Assembly (NCBI RefSeq): GCF_020525925.1
Contig: NZ_CP084876.1
Coordinates: 310,001-374,000 of the forward strand
Origin: Klebsiella quasipneumoniae subsp. quasipneumoniae
Lineage (GTDB): Bacteria > Pseudomonadota > Gammaproteobacteria > Enterobacterales > Enterobacteriaceae
Direction: 5' to 3'
Length of the DNA stretch: 64,000 nt
Below the pieces are notes generated by a model. It ran no database searches. It was not told the origin of the DNA and was given only the letters and a program-made list of their open reading frames with translations. Positions 25,661 to 37,214 of this stretch are shown piece after piece; the stretch's first letter is position 1; each line of letters opens with the position of its first letter. The translations under genes and the position numbers were made by a program.

Positions 25661-26229
25661 CGCCTTTCACGCTGCAAATGCGTTGTCTGCGCCCCTCAAC
25701 CCCGGTCACTTACTGATGTAAGCTCCCGGGGATTTCAGGTCTTGACGCCTTTTTGCAACGCGAAATGCTGGGTTAAATGGGTGGGGGCGCCTTTCACGCT
25801 GCAAATGCGTTGTCTGCGCCCCTCAACCCCGGTCACTTACTGATGTAAGCTCCCGGGGATTTCAGGTCTTGACGCCTTTTTGCAACGCGAAATGCTGGGT
25901 TAAATGGGTGGGGGCGCCTTTCACGCTGCAAATGCGTTGTCTGCATCCCTCAACCCCGGTCACTTACTGATGTAAGCTCCCGGGGATTTCGGGTCTTGAC
26001 GCCTTTTTGCAACGCGAAATGCTGGGTTAAATGGGTGGGGCGCCTTTCACGCTGCAAATGCGTTGTCTGCCCCCCTCAACCCCGGTCACTTACTGATGTA
26101 AGTTCCCGGGGATTTCGGGTCTTGACGCCTTTTTGCAACGCGAAAAGCTGGGTTAAATGGGTGGGGCGCCTTTCACGCTGCAAATGCGTTGTCTGCGCCC
26201 CTCAACCCCGGTCATTTACTGATGTAAGC
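25661..26229. repeat. Tandem array of about 4.5 ERIC elements
   Basis: The unit starting CGCCTTTCACGCTGCAAATG begins at 25661, 25788, 25915, 26041 and 26167: periods 127, 127, 126 and 126 bp. The fifth copy stops after GATGTAAGC. Each unit contains the ERIC core (CCGGTCACTTACTGATGTAA then GCTCCCGGGGATTTC), whose halves correspond to the ERIC2 and ERIC1R primer regions. ERIC elements are 127-bp imperfect palindromes and usually occur singly. Confidence 0.93.
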
Positions 26230-26266
26230 CAGGTAGCCCGGCTAAGCGAAGCGCCGCCGGGTTCTT
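26230..26266. repeat. REP-type palindrome at the end of the ERIC array
   Basis: GTAGCCCGGCTAAGCGAAGC followed by GCCGCCGGG forms a REP-like hairpin, adjoining the truncated last ERIC copy just after the convergent panM stop. Confidence 0.7.
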
Positions 26267-26299
26267 CCTTGGCCATGCTCCGCTTATTGGGGCTACGGC

Positions 26300-26683
26300 T
26301 TAATGCTTTTCCCAACCGGTCTGCTGGGCGCTAAAGCCGAGCGCCTGCATAAAGGCCGCCATCACGCCGCGGTCTTCCACCCCGCGGTCGGCGACGCGCC
26401 AGCTATTGATCGCCGGGTTATCACGCAATGTCTCTTCCACTAAATATTGCCCGACGCCGCGGCGGCGGGTCACTTCACGCACGCACAGATCGCTGAGCTC
26501 ACCTTCGACGCCGCGCAGGGTAACGCGCACAGCGCCCAACAGGCGCTCGTTAAAACGGGCGGCATAGAGACGATGGTTTTCATCCAGGGTCAGCGTCGAC
26601 AGATCCTGCGACGGCCAGATTTTCCCCAGATCAATGCGATCCTGATCGCTGAAGTGCTGTAAACGGATAATAGTCAGTTTCAT
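26300..26683 (-). CDS. panM: Aspartate decarboxylase maturation factor PanM (PanZ)
   Basis: A 127-residue GNAT-fold protein matching E. coli PanM/PanZ. VREVTRRRGVGQYLVEE is the acetyl-CoA binding loop (RRRGVG) and FMQALGFSAQQTGWEKH the C-terminus. It binds pro-PanD and, with acetyl-CoA, triggers its self-cleavage to the active pyruvoyl aspartate decarboxylase for pantothenate and CoA synthesis. The ATG at 26683 is taken from the conserved N-terminus MKLTIIRL; a long in-frame upstream extension is not conserved. Confidence 0.95.
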   Translation of the reverse strand: MKLTIIRLQHFSDQDRIDLGKIWPSQDLSTLTLDENHRLYAARFNERLLGAVRVTLRGVEGELSDLCVREVTRRRGVGQYLVEETLRDNPAINSWRVADRGVEDRGVMAAFMQALGFSAQQTGWEKH

Positions 26684-27106
26684 GGGCGGCAAGTCCAGTG
26701 CAAAACAGAGGCGCCAGTGTACCCAAAATTGCTGTCTGGCGGAGCGCTGTTTTTTGCGCATACATCAGGGGATTCGTTTTCCTGGCGTTGTTGGGGTAGC
26801 GCAATCCGTCATGGATCGAAAAATAAGCAGGATTTTAACCTAATGTGCAGCGTTTTATTCCGCCTTATGTATCGTTATTTTATGCTGCCGCATGGACTTT
26901 TTTTTGTTTATCTTCAGCAAAATACAGAATATTATCTTTGCTTAATCGACTGAAAAATAGAGATTTTAATCTGTTTTTTAGTGAAAAGCTGCGCTAAACC
27001 ATTAAACTCAATGGTAAAAATGGCGTTGTTTAATAAAAGCACAGAATGCTTTTTAACCATAAAAATACAAAACATTTACACCACATCACGAACGGGGTTC
27101 TGCAGC
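26684..27106. other. Intergenic region upstream of livK
   Basis: About 420 bp, strongly AT-rich between 26820 and 27090, between divergent panM and livK. No credible gene: the open frames here have no ribosome site or similarity. It should hold the livK promoter and, by analogy with E. coli, Lrp sites, which are too degenerate to place. A short hairpin at 27035-27054 precedes livK. Confidence 0.6.
27035..27054 (+). promoter_or_regulatory. Attenuator-like hairpin in the livK leader
   Basis: AAAAGCA (27035-27041) pairs with TGCTTTT (27047-27053) around a 5-nt loop, ending in a short T-run, about 50 bp before the livK ATG. It is weak and has no leucine-rich leader peptide in front. Confidence 0.35.
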
Positions 27107-28216
27107 ATGAAAAGGAACGCGAAAACCATCGTCGCGGGCATTGTCGCATTAGCGATGTCGCACGCGGCGATGGCCAAGGATATTAAGGTCGCCGTGGTCG
27201 GCGCGATGTCGGGTCCGGTGGCCCAGTGGGGCGACATGGAGTTCAACGGCGCGCGTCAGGCGATTAAAGACATCAACGCCAGCGGCGGTATTAAGGGCGA
27301 CAAGCTGGTGGCCGTCGAATATGACGACGCCTGCGATCCGAAGCAAGCGGTCGCGGTGGCCAACAAAATCGTCAACGACGGTATTCAGTACGTTATCGGC
27401 CACCTGTGCTCCTCTTCCACCCAGCCGGCTTCCGATATCTATGAGGATGAAGGCATCCTGATGATCTCCCCGGGAGCGACCAACCCGGAGCTGACCCAGC
27501 GCGGCTATCAGTACATCATGCGTACCGCCGGCCTCGACTCCTCGCAGGGGCCGACCGCGGCGAAATATATCGTCGAGAAAGTCAAACCGCAGCGTATCGC
27601 CATCATTCATGACAAGCAGCAGTACGGCGAAGGGCTGGCGCGTTCGGTGCAGGACAACCTGAAAAAAGCCGGGGCCAACATCGTCTTCTTTGACGGCATC
27701 ACCGCGGGCGAGAAAGATTTCTCCGCGCTGCTGGCGCGCCTGAAGAAAGAGAACATCGACTTCGTCTACTACGGCGGTTACTACCCGGAAATGGGCCAAA
27801 TGCTGCGCCAGGCGCGCTCCGTGGGGCTGAAAACCGTGTTTATGGGGCCGGAAGGGGTCGGCAACGCCTCGCTGTCCAATATCGCGGGCGCCGCGGCGGA
27901 AGGGATGCTGGTGACGATGCCAAAACGCTACGATCAGGACCCTGCCAACAGCGCCATCGTCAACGCGCTGAAAGCGGAGAAGAAAGATCCGAGCGGGCCG
28001 TATGTCTGGATCACTTACGCCGCGGTTCAGTCGCTGGCGCAGGCGATGGACAGAACCGGCAGCCAGCAGCCGCTGGATTTAATCAAAGATTTGAAAGCGC
28101 ACGGTGCGAAAACCGTGATTGGGCCGCTGACCTGGGATGAAAAAGGCGATCTGAAGGGATTTGAGTTTGGTGTCTTCCAGTGGCACGCCGACGGCTCTTC
28201 GAGCGCGGCGAAATAA
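27107..28216 (+). CDS. livK: Leucine-specific periplasmic binding protein LivK
   Basis: A 369-residue paralogue of LivJ with signal peptide [20 protein letters not shown] and the same disulfide blocks ([16 protein letters not shown]). Differences from LivJ such as [13 protein letters not shown] and [13 protein letters not shown] match the leucine-specific protein of E. coli. It heads the livKHMGF operon. The ATG at 27107 gives the conserved signal peptide; in-frame upstream starts lie in AT-rich leader. Confidence 0.97.
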   Translation: MKRNAKTIVAGIVALAMSHAAMAKDIKVAVVGAMSGPVAQWGDMEFNGARQAIKDINASGGIKGDKLVAVEYDDACDPKQAVAVANKIVNDGIQYVIGHLCSSSTQPASDIYEDEGILMISPGATNPELTQRGYQYIMRTAGLDSSQGPTAAKYIVEKVKPQRIAIIHDKQQYGEGLARSVQDNLKKAGANIVFFDGITAGEKDFSALLARLKKENIDFVYYGGYYPEMGQMLRQARSVGLKTVFMGPEGVGNASLSNIAGAAAEGMLVTMPKRYDQDPANSAIVNALKAEKKDPSGPYVWITYAAVQSLAQAMDRTGSQQPLDLIKDLKAHGAKTVIGPLTWDEKGDLKGFEFGVFQWHADGSSSAAK

Positions 28217-28277
28217 GCGCTGAAGATGAGTTATCCCTCCGCCCGCGAGCCGCGGGCGGTTTGAAAAAGGTTACCTT

Positions 28278-29204
28278 ATGTCCGAGCAGTTTCTCTATTT
28301 TCTGCAGCAGATGTTTAACGGCGTCACGCTGGGCAGTACCTACGCGCTGATCGCCATCGGCTATACGATGGTGTACGGCATTATCGGCATGATCAACTTC
28401 GCCCATGGCGAGGTCTACATGATTGGCAGCTATGTCTCCTTCATGATCATCGCCGCGCTGATGATGATGGGTATCGACACCAGCTGGCTGCTGGTCGCCG
28501 CCGGCTTCGTGGGCGCCATTGTGATTGCCAGCGCCTACGGCTGGAGCATTGAGCGCGTGGCCTATCGGCCGGTGCGTAATTCCAAGCGTCTGATTGCGCT
28601 GATCTCCGCTATCGGGATGTCTATCTTCCTGCAGAACTACGTCAGCCTGACCCAGGGCTCCCGCGACGTGGCGCTGCCGAGCCTGTTTAACGGCCAGTGG
28701 GTCGTCGGCCACAGCGACAGCTTCTCCGCGACGATCACCACCATGCAGCTGGTGATCTGGGTGGTGACCTTTATCGCCATGCTGGCCCTGACGCTGTTCA
28801 TTCGCTACTCGCGGATGGGGCGCGCCTGCCGCGCCTGTGCCGAAGACCTGAAAATGGCGAGCCTGCTTGGCATTAACACCGATCGCGTCATTGCCCTGAC
28901 CTTTGTCATCGGCGCAGCGATGGCGGCGGTGGCGGGCGTGCTGCTGGGTCAGTTCTACGGCGTGATTAACCCCTACATCGGCTTTATGGCCGGGATGAAG
29001 GCCTTCACCGCCGCCGTGCTCGGCGGTATCGGCAGTATCCCCGGCGCGATGATCGGCGGCCTGATCCTGGGTATTGCCGAGGCGCTCTCTTCTGCCTATC
29101 TCAGCACCGAATATAAGGATGTGGTTTCCTTTGCGCTGCTGATTCTGGTGCTGTTAGTGATGCCGACCGGCATTCTGGGCCGCCCGGAGGTGGAAAAAGT
29201 ATGA
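28278..29204 (+). CDS. livH: Branched-chain amino acid ABC permease LivH
   Basis: A 308-residue inner-membrane permease with about eight membrane segments. The block [20 protein letters not shown] near the N-terminus and ALLGGIGS-type EAA region ([18 protein letters not shown]) near residue 240 are typical. It pairs with LivM to form the channel for leucine, isoleucine and valine. A GC-rich inverted repeat CCGCCCGCGAGCCGCGGGCGG lies between livK and livH (28231-28251 area) and may protect the livK message. Confidence 0.97.
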   Translation: MSEQFLYFLQQMFNGVTLGSTYALIAIGYTMVYGIIGMINFAHGEVYMIGSYVSFMIIAALMMMGIDTSWLLVAAGFVGAIVIASAYGWSIERVAYRPVRNSKRLIALISAIGMSIFLQNYVSLTQGSRDVALPSLFNGQWVVGHSDSFSATITTMQLVIWVVTFIAMLALTLFIRYSRMGRACRACAEDLKMASLLGINTDRVIALTFVIGAAMAAVAGVLLGQFYGVINPYIGFMAGMKAFTAAVLGGIGSIPGAMIGGLILGIAEALSSAYLSTEYKDVVSFALLILVLLVMPTGILGRPEVEKV

Positions 29205-30478
29205 AACCGATGCAAATTGCAATGGCGCTGCTCTCTGCTGCGATGTTCTTCATTCTGGCGGGCGTCTTTATGGGCGTGCAGCTGGAGCTGAACGGCACCA
29301 AACTGGTGGTGGATACCGCCGCCGATATTCGCTGGCAGTGGATCTTCATCGGCACCGCGGTGGTCTTTTTCTTCCAGCTGCTGCGGCCGCTGTTTCAGAA
29401 AGCGGTTAAGAACGTCTCCGGGCCGAAGTTTATTATGCCGGCGATTGACGGCTCGACGGTGAAGCAGAAGTTGTTCCTGATAGCCCTGCTGGTGATTGCC
29501 GTGGCCTGGCCGTTTATGGTGTCGCGCGGTACGGTGGATATCGCCACCCTGACGATGATCTATATCATTCTCGGCCTTGGGCTGAACGTGGTGGTCGGCC
29601 TTTCCGGCCTGCTGGTCCTGGGCTACGGCGGGTTCTACGCCATCGGCGCGTATACCTTCGCGCTGCTGAACCACTATTACGGTCTCGGCTTCTGGACCTG
29701 TCTGCCGCTGGCCGGCCTGGTCTCCGCGGCGGCTGGCTTCCTGCTTGGCTTCCCGGTGCTGCGTCTGCGCGGCGACTACCTGGCGATCGTGACCTTAGGC
29801 TTCGGCGAGATCGTGCGTATTCTGCTGCTCAACAATACCGAAATCACCGGCGGGCCAAACGGCATCAGCCAGATCCCGAAACCGACCTTCTTTGGCCTCG
29901 AATTCAGCCGCAGCGCCCGCGAAGGCGGCTGGGATACCTACAGCAACTTCTTCGGCGTCAAATACGATCCCTCCGACCGGGTCATTTTCCTCTATCTGGT
30001 GGCGCTGCTGCTGGTGGTGCTGAGCCTGTTCGTTATCAACCGCCTGCTGCGGATGCCGCTGGGGCGGGCGTGGGAAGCGCTGCGTGAAGATGAGATCGCC
30101 TGTCGTTCGCTGGGCCTGAGCCCGACGCGCATCAAGCTGACCGCCTTTACCATCAGCGCCGCGTTTGCCGGCTTCGCCGGGACGCTGTTCGCCGCGCGCC
30201 AGGGCTTCGTCAGCCCGGAATCCTTTACCTTCGCCGAGTCCGCCTTTGTACTGGCGATCGTCGTGCTGGGCGGGATGGGCTCGCAGTTTGCGGTGATCCT
30301 GGCGGCTATTCTGCTGGTGGTGTCGCGTGAGCTGATGCGTGACTTTAACGAATACAGCATGTTAATGCTCGGCGGTCTGATGGTGCTGATGATGATCTGG
30401 CGTCCGCAGGGGCTTCTGCCAATGACGCGCGTGCAGTTGAAGCTGAAAAACGGTCAGGCGAAAGGAGAGCAGGCATGA
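29201..30478 (+). CDS. livM: Branched-chain amino acid ABC permease LivM
   Basis: A 425-residue permease, second channel subunit of the LIV transporter. It has an N-terminal extension of two membrane segments, a loop carrying [17 protein letters not shown], then the core shared with LivH, including [20 protein letters not shown] and the EAA block [12 protein letters not shown]. The start overlaps the livH stop by 4 bp, and the end overlaps livG the same way. Confidence 0.97.
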   Translation: MKPMQIAMALLSAAMFFILAGVFMGVQLELNGTKLVVDTAADIRWQWIFIGTAVVFFFQLLRPLFQKAVKNVSGPKFIMPAIDGSTVKQKLFLIALLVIAVAWPFMVSRGTVDIATLTMIYIILGLGLNVVVGLSGLLVLGYGGFYAIGAYTFALLNHYYGLGFWTCLPLAGLVSAAAGFLLGFPVLRLRGDYLAIVTLGFGEIVRILLLNNTEITGGPNGISQIPKPTFFGLEFSRSAREGGWDTYSNFFGVKYDPSDRVIFLYLVALLLVVLSLFVINRLLRMPLGRAWEALREDEIACRSLGLSPTRIKLTAFTISAAFAGFAGTLFAARQGFVSPESFTFAESAFVLAIVVLGGMGSQFAVILAAILLVVSRELMRDFNEYSMLMLGGLMVLMMIWRPQGLLPMTRVQLKLKNGQAKGEQA

Positions 30479-31242
30479 GTCAGCCATTATTATCCGTCAG
30501 CGGCCTGATGATGCGTTTCGGCGGTCTGCTGGCCGTCAACAATGTGTCGCTGGAGCTCAAAGAGCGCGAGATCGTCTCGCTGATCGGCCCCAACGGCGCC
30601 GGGAAGACCACCGTCTTTAACTGCCTGACCGGTTTTTACAAGCCCACCGGCGGCACCATTCTGCTGCGCGACCAGCATCTGGAAGGGCTGCCGGGCCAGC
30701 AGATTGCCCGGATGGGCGTGGTGCGGACCTTCCAGCACGTGCGCCTGTTCCGCGAAATGACGGTCATTGAAAACCTGCTGGTGGCGCAACATCAGCAGCT
30801 GAAAACCGGGCTCTTCTCCGGCCTGCTGAAAACGCCGGCCTTCCGTCGGGCGCAGAGCGAAGCGCTGGACCGCGCGGCCACCTGGCTTGAGCGTATCGGC
30901 CTGCTGGAGCACGCTAACCGGCAGGCCAGCAACCTGGCCTATGGCGACCAGCGCCGGCTGGAGATTGCCCGCTGCATGGTCACCCAGCCGGAAATTCTGA
31001 TGCTCGATGAACCGGCGGCGGGGCTGAACCCGAAAGAGACCAAAGAGCTGGACGAGCTTATCGCCGAGCTGCGTAACCATCACAACACCACCATCCTGCT
31101 TATCGAACACGATATGAAGCTGGTGATGGGCATTTCCGATCGCATCTACGTCGTGAACCAGGGGACACCGCTGGCCAACGGGACGCCGGAAGAGATTCGT
31201 AATAACCCGGACGTGATCCGCGCATACCTTGGTGAGGCATAA
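30475..31242 (+). CDS. livG: Branched-chain amino acid ABC ATPase LivG
   Basis: A 255-residue ATPase with Walker [10 protein letters not shown], the LivG-type signature [14 protein letters not shown] (YGDQRR in place of SGGQ) and Walker [14 protein letters not shown]. It drives the LIV transporter together with LivF. The ATG overlaps the livM stop by 4 bp. Confidence 0.97.
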   Translation: MSQPLLSVSGLMMRFGGLLAVNNVSLELKEREIVSLIGPNGAGKTTVFNCLTGFYKPTGGTILLRDQHLEGLPGQQIARMGVVRTFQHVRLFREMTVIENLLVAQHQQLKTGLFSGLLKTPAFRRAQSEALDRAATWLERIGLLEHANRQASNLAYGDQRRLEIARCMVTQPEILMLDEPAAGLNPKETKELDELIAELRNHHNTTILLIEHDMKLVMGISDRIYVVNQGTPLANGTPEEIRNNPDVIRAYLGEA

Positions 31243-31243
31243 G

Positions 31244-31957
31244 ATGGAAAACGCGATGTTAACTTTTGACAACGTCAGCGCCCACTACGGCAAGATTCAG
31301 GCGCTGCACAACGTCAGCCTGCATATCAAACAGGGCGAGATCGTCACGCTTATCGGCGCCAACGGCGCGGGGAAAACCACCCTGCTCGGCACGCTGTGCG
31401 GCGATCCGCGCGCCTCCAGCGGGCGTATTGTCTTTGACGGTAAGGATATTACCGACTGGCAGACGGCGAAGATCATGCGCGAGGCGGTGGCGATCGTCCC
31501 GGAAGGGCGGCGCGTCTTTTCGCGAATGACGGTGGAAGAGAACCTGGCGATGGGCGGTTTTTTTGCCGACCGCGATCAGTTCCAGACCCGCATCAAATGG
31601 GTGTATGAGCTGTTTCCGCGTCTGCACGAGCGCCGTATCCAGCGCGCCGGCACCATGTCCGGCGGCGAACAGCAGATGCTGGCCATCGGCCGCGCCCTGA
31701 TGAGCCAGCCGCGTCTGCTGCTGCTGGATGAACCGTCGCTGGGGCTGGCGCCGATCATCATTCAGCAGATCTTCGATACCATCGAGCAGCTGCGCGAGCA
31801 GGGGATGACTATCTTCCTGGTTGAGCAGAACGCCAACCAGGCGCTGAAGCTGGCCGATCGCGGCTACGTGCTGGAGAACGGCCACGTGGTGCTGGAGGAT
31901 ACCGGCGACGCGCTGCTGGCCAACGAGGCGGTGCGCAGCGCCTATCTCGGCGGTTAA
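31244..31957 (+). CDS. livF: Branched-chain amino acid ABC ATPase LivF
   Basis: A 237-residue ATPase with Walker A GANGAGKTT, signature MSGGEQQMLAIGRA and Walker B LLLLDEPSLGLAP. It is the second ATPase of the LIV system and the last gene of the operon. The ATG at 31244 is one base past the livG stop; an in-frame start five codons earlier would overlap livG. Confidence 0.97.
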   Translation: MENAMLTFDNVSAHYGKIQALHNVSLHIKQGEIVTLIGANGAGKTTLLGTLCGDPRASSGRIVFDGKDITDWQTAKIMREAVAIVPEGRRVFSRMTVEENLAMGGFFADRDQFQTRIKWVYELFPRLHERRIQRAGTMSGGEQQMLAIGRALMSQPRLLLLDEPSLGLAPIIIQQIFDTIEQLREQGMTIFLVEQNANQALKLADRGYVLENGHVVLEDTGDALLANEAVRSAYLGG

Positions 31958-31995
31958 TTCATCGCAACCCGGCGTCATTCACTTCGCCGGATAGT

Positions 31996-32030
31996 AGCCC
32001 GGGTGAGGCGCTTGCGCCGACCCCGGGAGC
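31996..32030. repeat. REP-type hairpin after livF
   Basis: GCCCGGGTGAGGCGC and GCGCCGACCCCGGGAGC face each other around TT, an enterobacterial REP palindrome 38 bp after the livF stop; it may protect or terminate the liv transcript. Confidence 0.7.
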
Positions 32031-32082
32031 CGATCGCACAACTATTATCCGTGTCTCAGCTCCCACTTTACTTCCCCCGTCC

Positions 32083-32110
32083 TTTCATCGGCTTGTCATC
32101 TCTCTGACCC
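32083..32110 (+). promoter_or_regulatory. Probable Pho box upstream of ugpB
   Basis: TTTCAT (32083), TGTCAT (32094) and TGACCC (32105) lie at 11-bp intervals, the phasing of PhoB half-sites. The position, about 120 bp before ugpB, and the known PhoB control of ugp in E. coli support it. Another TGTCATGTTACC lies at 32163. Confidence 0.6.
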
Positions 32111-32228
32111 GTTACTATCTTTTTTTTGTAATAAAAAAGTTATTTTTCTGTAATTCGAACATGTCATGTTACCCCGCGAGCATAAAACGCGTGAAATCGC
32201 GCATCCGGCACAACAAGAGAGATAACCG

Positions 32229-33545
32229 ATGATATCGTTACGACATACAGCTTTAGGACTGGCGCTGAGCCTGGCTTTTGCCGGTCAGGCCCTGGCGGTT
32301 ACCACCATCCCGTTCTGGCACTCAATGGAAGGCGAACTGGGTAAAGAAGTGGATTCTCTGGCGCAACGCTTTAACGCGGCCAATCCTGATTACAAAATCG
32401 TTCCGGTATACAAGGGCAACTATGAACAGAGCCTGAGCGCCGGTATCGCCGCCTTCCGTACCGGCAACGCGCCGGCGATCCTGCAGGTGTATGAAGTGGG
32501 TACCGCCACCATGATGGCGTCAAAAGCCATTAAGCCGGTCTACCAGGTGTTCAGCGAGGCGGGCATCACGTTTGATGAATCGCAGTTTGTGCCGACGGTC
32601 GCCGGGTATTACACCGATTCGAAAACCGGCCATCTGCTCTCCCAGCCGTTTAACAGCTCCACGCCGGTGCTGTACTACAACAAAGACGCCTTCAAAAAAG
32701 CCGGTTTAGATCCAGAGCAGCCGCCGAAGACCTGGCAGGATCTGGCGGCCTACACCGCGAAGCTGAAAGCCGCCGGGATGAAGTGCGGCTACGCCAGCGG
32801 CTGGCAGGGCTGGATCCAGATTGAGAACTTCAGCGCCTGGCACGGTCTGCCGGTGGCGACGAAAAACAATGGCTTTGACGGCACCGACGCGGTTCTTGAG
32901 TTCAACAAGCCGGAGCAGGTGAAGCATATCGCGCTGCTCGAAGAGATGAACAAGAAGGGCGATTTCAGCTACTTCGGGCGTAAAGACGAGTCCACCGAAA
33001 AGTTCTATAACGGCGACTGCGCCATTACCACTGCCTCGTCCGGCTCGCTGGCCGATATCCGCCAGTACGCCAAATTTAACTACGGCGTCGGCATGATGCC
33101 TTACGATGCCGACGTGAAAGGCGCGCCGCAGAACGCCATCATCGGCGGGGCCAGCCTGTGGGTGATGCAGGGTAAAGACAAAGAGACCTACACCGGCGTG
33201 GCGAAGTTCCTCGACTTCCTGACCAAACCGGAAAATGCCGCTGAATGGCACCAGAAAACCGGCTATCTGCCGATCACCACCGCGGCCTACGATCTGACCC
33301 GCCAGCAGGGCTTCTATGATAAGAACCCGGGCGCCGATATCGCCACGCGCCAGATGCTGAACAAGCCGCCGTTGCCGTTCACCAAAGGCCTGCGTCTGGG
33401 CAACATGCCGCAAATCCGCACCATCGTCGATGAAGAGCTGGAGAGCGTGTGGACCGGCAAGAAAACCCCGCAACAGGCGCTGGATTCCGCCGTTCAGCGT
33501 GGGAATCAGCTGCTGCGCCGCTTCGAACAAGCGACCAAATCGTAA
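32229..33545 (+). CDS. ugpB: sn-Glycerol-3-phosphate periplasmic binding protein UgpB
   Basis: A 438-residue solute-binding protein with signal peptide ending GQALA at about residue 23. The mature part begins [14 protein letters not shown], typical of UgpB. It captures glycerol-3-phosphate and glycerophosphodiesters. First gene of ugpBAECQ, preceded by a likely Pho box and a good Shine-Dalgarno (AAGAGAG). A REP pair separates it from ugpA, which commonly raises expression of the binding protein relative to the permease. Confidence 0.97.
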   Translation: MISLRHTALGLALSLAFAGQALAVTTIPFWHSMEGELGKEVDSLAQRFNAANPDYKIVPVYKGNYEQSLSAGIAAFRTGNAPAILQVYEVGTATMMASKAIKPVYQVFSEAGITFDESQFVPTVAGYYTDSKTGHLLSQPFNSSTPVLYYNKDAFKKAGLDPEQPPKTWQDLAAYTAKLKAAGMKCGYASGWQGWIQIENFSAWHGLPVATKNNGFDGTDAVLEFNKPEQVKHIALLEEMNKKGDFSYFGRKDESTEKFYNGDCAITTASSGSLADIRQYAKFNYGVGMMPYDADVKGAPQNAIIGGASLWVMQGKDKETYTGVAKFLDFLTKPENAAEWHQKTGYLPITTAAYDLTRQQGFYDKNPGADIATRQMLNKPPLPFTKGLRLGNMPQIRTIVDEELESVWTGKKTPQQALDSAVQRGNQLLRRFEQATKS

Positions 33546-33555
33546 TCTGTAACTT

Positions 33556-33630
33556 GCCCGGTGGCGCTGCGCTTACCGGGCCTACGATGTGCCTTATGTA
33601 GGCCGGGTAGGGCGTAGCCGCCACCCGGCA
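33556..33630. repeat. REP pair (BIME) between ugpB and ugpA
   Basis: Two opposed REP palindromes: GCCCGGTGGCGCTGCGCTTA from 33556 and, inverted, GTAGGCCGGGTAGGGCGTAG from 33598 ending CCACCCGGCA. Confidence 0.9.
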
Positions 33631-33651
33631 TTGTTCAGGAACCCAATCTCA

Positions 33652-34539
33652 ATGTCATCATCCCGTCCGGTATTCCGCTCGCGCTGGCTGCCCTATGTCC
33701 TGGTCGCGCCGCAGCTGATTATCACGCTGATTTTCTTTATCTGGCCCGCGGGCGAAGCGCTGTGGTATTCGCTGCAGAGCGTCGATCCGTTTGGCCTGTC
33801 CAGCCAGTTTGTCGGCCTGGATAACTTCGTGGCGCTGTTCCATGACCCGTACTATCTGGACTCGTTCTGGACCACTATCAAATTCAGCGCCCTGGTGACC
33901 GTCAGCGGCCTGCTTATTTCGCTCTTTTTCGCTGCGCTGGTCGACTACGTGGTGCGCGGCAGCCGCTTCTATCAGACCCTGATGCTGCTGCCGTATGCCG
34001 TGGCCCCCGCGGTGGCGGCGGTGCTGTGGATCTTCCTCTTTAACCCCGGGCGCGGGCTGATCACCCATTTCCTCGGCGAGCTGGGCTACGACTGGAACCA
34101 CGCGCAGAACAGCGGCCAGGCGATGTTCCTGGTGGTCTTCGCCTCGGTATGGAAGCAGATAAGTTACAACTTCCTGTTTTTCTTCGCCGCGCTCCAGTCG
34201 ATCCCGCGTTCGCTGGTTGAGGCTGCCGCTATCGACGGCGCCGGGCCAATCCGCCGCTTCTTCAGGCTGGCGCTGCCGCTGATTGCGCCGGTGAGTTTCT
34301 TCCTGCTGGTGGTCAACCTGGTTTACGCCTTCTTCGACACCTTCCCGGTGATCGATGCCGCCACCGCCGGCGGCCCGGTGCAGGCGACCACCACCCTGAT
34401 TTACAAAATCTATCGCGAAGGTTTCGCCGGGCTCGATCTTTCCGCTTCCGCCGCGCAGTCGGTGGTGCTGATGTTCCTCGTCATTATCCTGACGGTGGTG
34501 CAGTTCCGTTACGTTGAAAGTAAGGTGCGTTACCAATGA
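33652..34539 (+). CDS. ugpA: Glycerol-3-phosphate ABC permease UgpA
   Basis: A 295-residue permease with six membrane segments and the cytoplasmic EAA loop [21 protein letters not shown]. It forms the channel with UgpE. The ATG at 33652 (MSSSRPVF) matches the E. coli length; the longer in-frame ORF runs back into the REP pair and is not credible. Confidence 0.97.
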   Translation: MSSSRPVFRSRWLPYVLVAPQLIITLIFFIWPAGEALWYSLQSVDPFGLSSQFVGLDNFVALFHDPYYLDSFWTTIKFSALVTVSGLLISLFFAALVDYVVRGSRFYQTLMLLPYAVAPAVAAVLWIFLFNPGRGLITHFLGELGYDWNHAQNSGQAMFLVVFASVWKQISYNFLFFFAALQSIPRSLVEAAAIDGAGPIRRFFRLALPLIAPVSFFLLVVNLVYAFFDTFPVIDAATAGGPVQATTTLIYKIYREGFAGLDLSASAAQSVVLMFLVIILTVVQFRYVESKVRYQ

Positions 34540-35381
34540 TTGAGAACCGTCGCGGGCTGACGATTTTCAGCCACACCATGCTGATTCTGGGCATCGCCGT
34601 CATTTTATTCCCGCTGTACGTCGCCTTCGTGGCGGCGACGCTGGATAACCAATCGGTGTTCGAAACGCCGATGACGCTGATCCCCGGCGGACATCTGCTG
34701 GAGAACATGAAGACCATCTGGGTGAACGGCGTTGGCGTCAACAGCGCGCCGTTCTGGCTGATGATGCTCAACAGCTTCATCATGGCGTTCGCCATTACGG
34801 TGGGCAAAATCGTCGTGTCGATGCTGTCGGCGTTCGCCATCGTCTGGTTCCGCTTTCCGCTGCGTAACCTGTTCTTCTGGATGATTTTTATCACGCTAAT
34901 GCTGCCGGTCGAGGTGCGTATTTTCCCGACGGTGGAAGTGATCGCCAATCTCAACATGCTCGACAGCTACGCCGGGCTTACGCTGCCGCTAATGGCCTCA
35001 GCCACCGCCACCTTCCTGTTCCGCCAGTTCTTTATGACCCTGCCGGACGAGCTGATTGAAGCGGCGCGTATCGATGGCGCTTCGCCGATGCGCTTCTTTC
35101 GCGACATCGTGCTGCCGCTGTCGAAAACCAACCTCGCGGCGCTGTTCGTCATCACTTTTATCTACGGCTGGAACCAGTATCTGTGGCCGTTGCTGATTAT
35201 TCAGGATGTGAATCTTGGCACCGCCGTCGCCGGCATCAAAGGCATGATCGCCACCGGCGAAGGTACTACCCAGTGGAATCAGGTGATGGCGGCGATGCTG
35301 CTGACCCTGATCCCGCCGGTTGTCATCGTTTTAGCCATGCAGCGCGCATTTGTGCGTGGCCTGGTCGATAGTGAGAAATAA
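34536..35381 (+). CDS. ugpE: Glycerol-3-phosphate ABC permease UgpE
   Basis: A 281-residue permease with six membrane segments and the EAA loop [21 protein letters not shown]. Its ATG overlaps the ugpA stop (ATGA), and ugpC begins one base after its stop codon. Confidence 0.97.
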   Translation: MIENRRGLTIFSHTMLILGIAVILFPLYVAFVAATLDNQSVFETPMTLIPGGHLLENMKTIWVNGVGVNSAPFWLMMLNSFIMAFAITVGKIVVSMLSAFAIVWFRFPLRNLFFWMIFITLMLPVEVRIFPTVEVIANLNMLDSYAGLTLPLMASATATFLFRQFFMTLPDELIEAARIDGASPMRFFRDIVLPLSKTNLAALFVITFIYGWNQYLWPLLIIQDVNLGTAVAGIKGMIATGEGTTQWNQVMAAMLLTLIPPVVIVLAMQRAFVRGLVDSEK

Positions 35382-35382
35382 A

Positions 35383-36449
<1,067 letters not shown>

Positions 36450-36453
<4 letters not shown>

Positions 36454-37190
36454 GTAACTGGCCTTATCCCCGTATCGTCGCCCATCGCGGCGGCGGTAAA
36501 CTGGCGCCGGAGAACACCCTGGCGGCTATCGACGTCGGCGCTCGCTACGGGCACACGATGATTGAATTTGACGCCAAGCTGTCAAAGGACGGGCAGATCT
36601 TTCTGCTGCATGACGATAATCTCGAACGCACCAGCAACGGCTGGGGCGTGGCGGGGGAGCTGCCATGGGACGATCTGCTGAAGGTGGATGCCGGTAGCTG
36701 GTTCAGCCGTGAATTTAAGGGCGAGCCGCTGCCGCTGCTCTCCCAGGTGGCGGAGCGCTGCCGCCGTCACGGCATGATGGCGAATATCGAAATTAAACCG
36801 ACCACCGGCCTTGGGCCGCAGACCGGCAACGTGGTGGCCCTGGCGGCGCGGGAGCTGTGGGCGGGAATGACCGCGCCGCTGCTGTCGTCGTTTGAAATCG
36901 ATGCCCTGGAAGCGGCGCAGGAAGCCGCCCCCGAGCTACCGCGCGGGCTGTTGCTGGATGAGTGGCGTGAGGACTGGCGGGAGTTGACCACCCGGCTGGG
37001 CTGCGTCTCCATTCACCTTAACCACAAGCTGCTGGACGCCGGGCGGGTGGCAAGCCTGAAACAGGCCGGCCTGCATATCCTGGTGTATACCGTTAACAAA
37101 CCCCAGCGCGCCGCCGAGCTGCTGCGCTGGGGCGTAGACTGCATCTGCACCGATGCCATTGACGTCATCGGGCCCCATTTCCAGCCTTAA
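36450..37190 (+). CDS. ugpQ: Cytosolic glycerophosphodiester phosphodiesterase UgpQ
   Basis: A 246-residue GDPD-family TIM barrel. The metal and catalytic residues appear in [16 protein letters not shown] and [11 protein letters not shown]. It hydrolyses imported glycerophosphodiesters to glycerol-3-phosphate and the alcohol. It overlaps ugpC by 4 bp and closes the operon. Confidence 0.97.
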
Positions 37191-37214
37191 TAACCGCTGC
37201 GCGGCGGCTGGCCT

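Noticed and set aside
25661..26229. Regularly spaced repeats resembling a CRISPR array
   Set aside because: The whole 126-127-bp unit is repeated, with no variable spacers, and its core is ERIC; no cas genes are present.
25996..26334. Open frame of 112 codons running through two repeat copies
   Set aside because: It is a by-product of the ERIC units, repeats the same residues twice and has no ribosome site.
26717..26953. 78-codon open frame upstream of livK
   Set aside because: Lies in AT-rich leader, lacks a Shine-Dalgarno and has no recognisable similarity.
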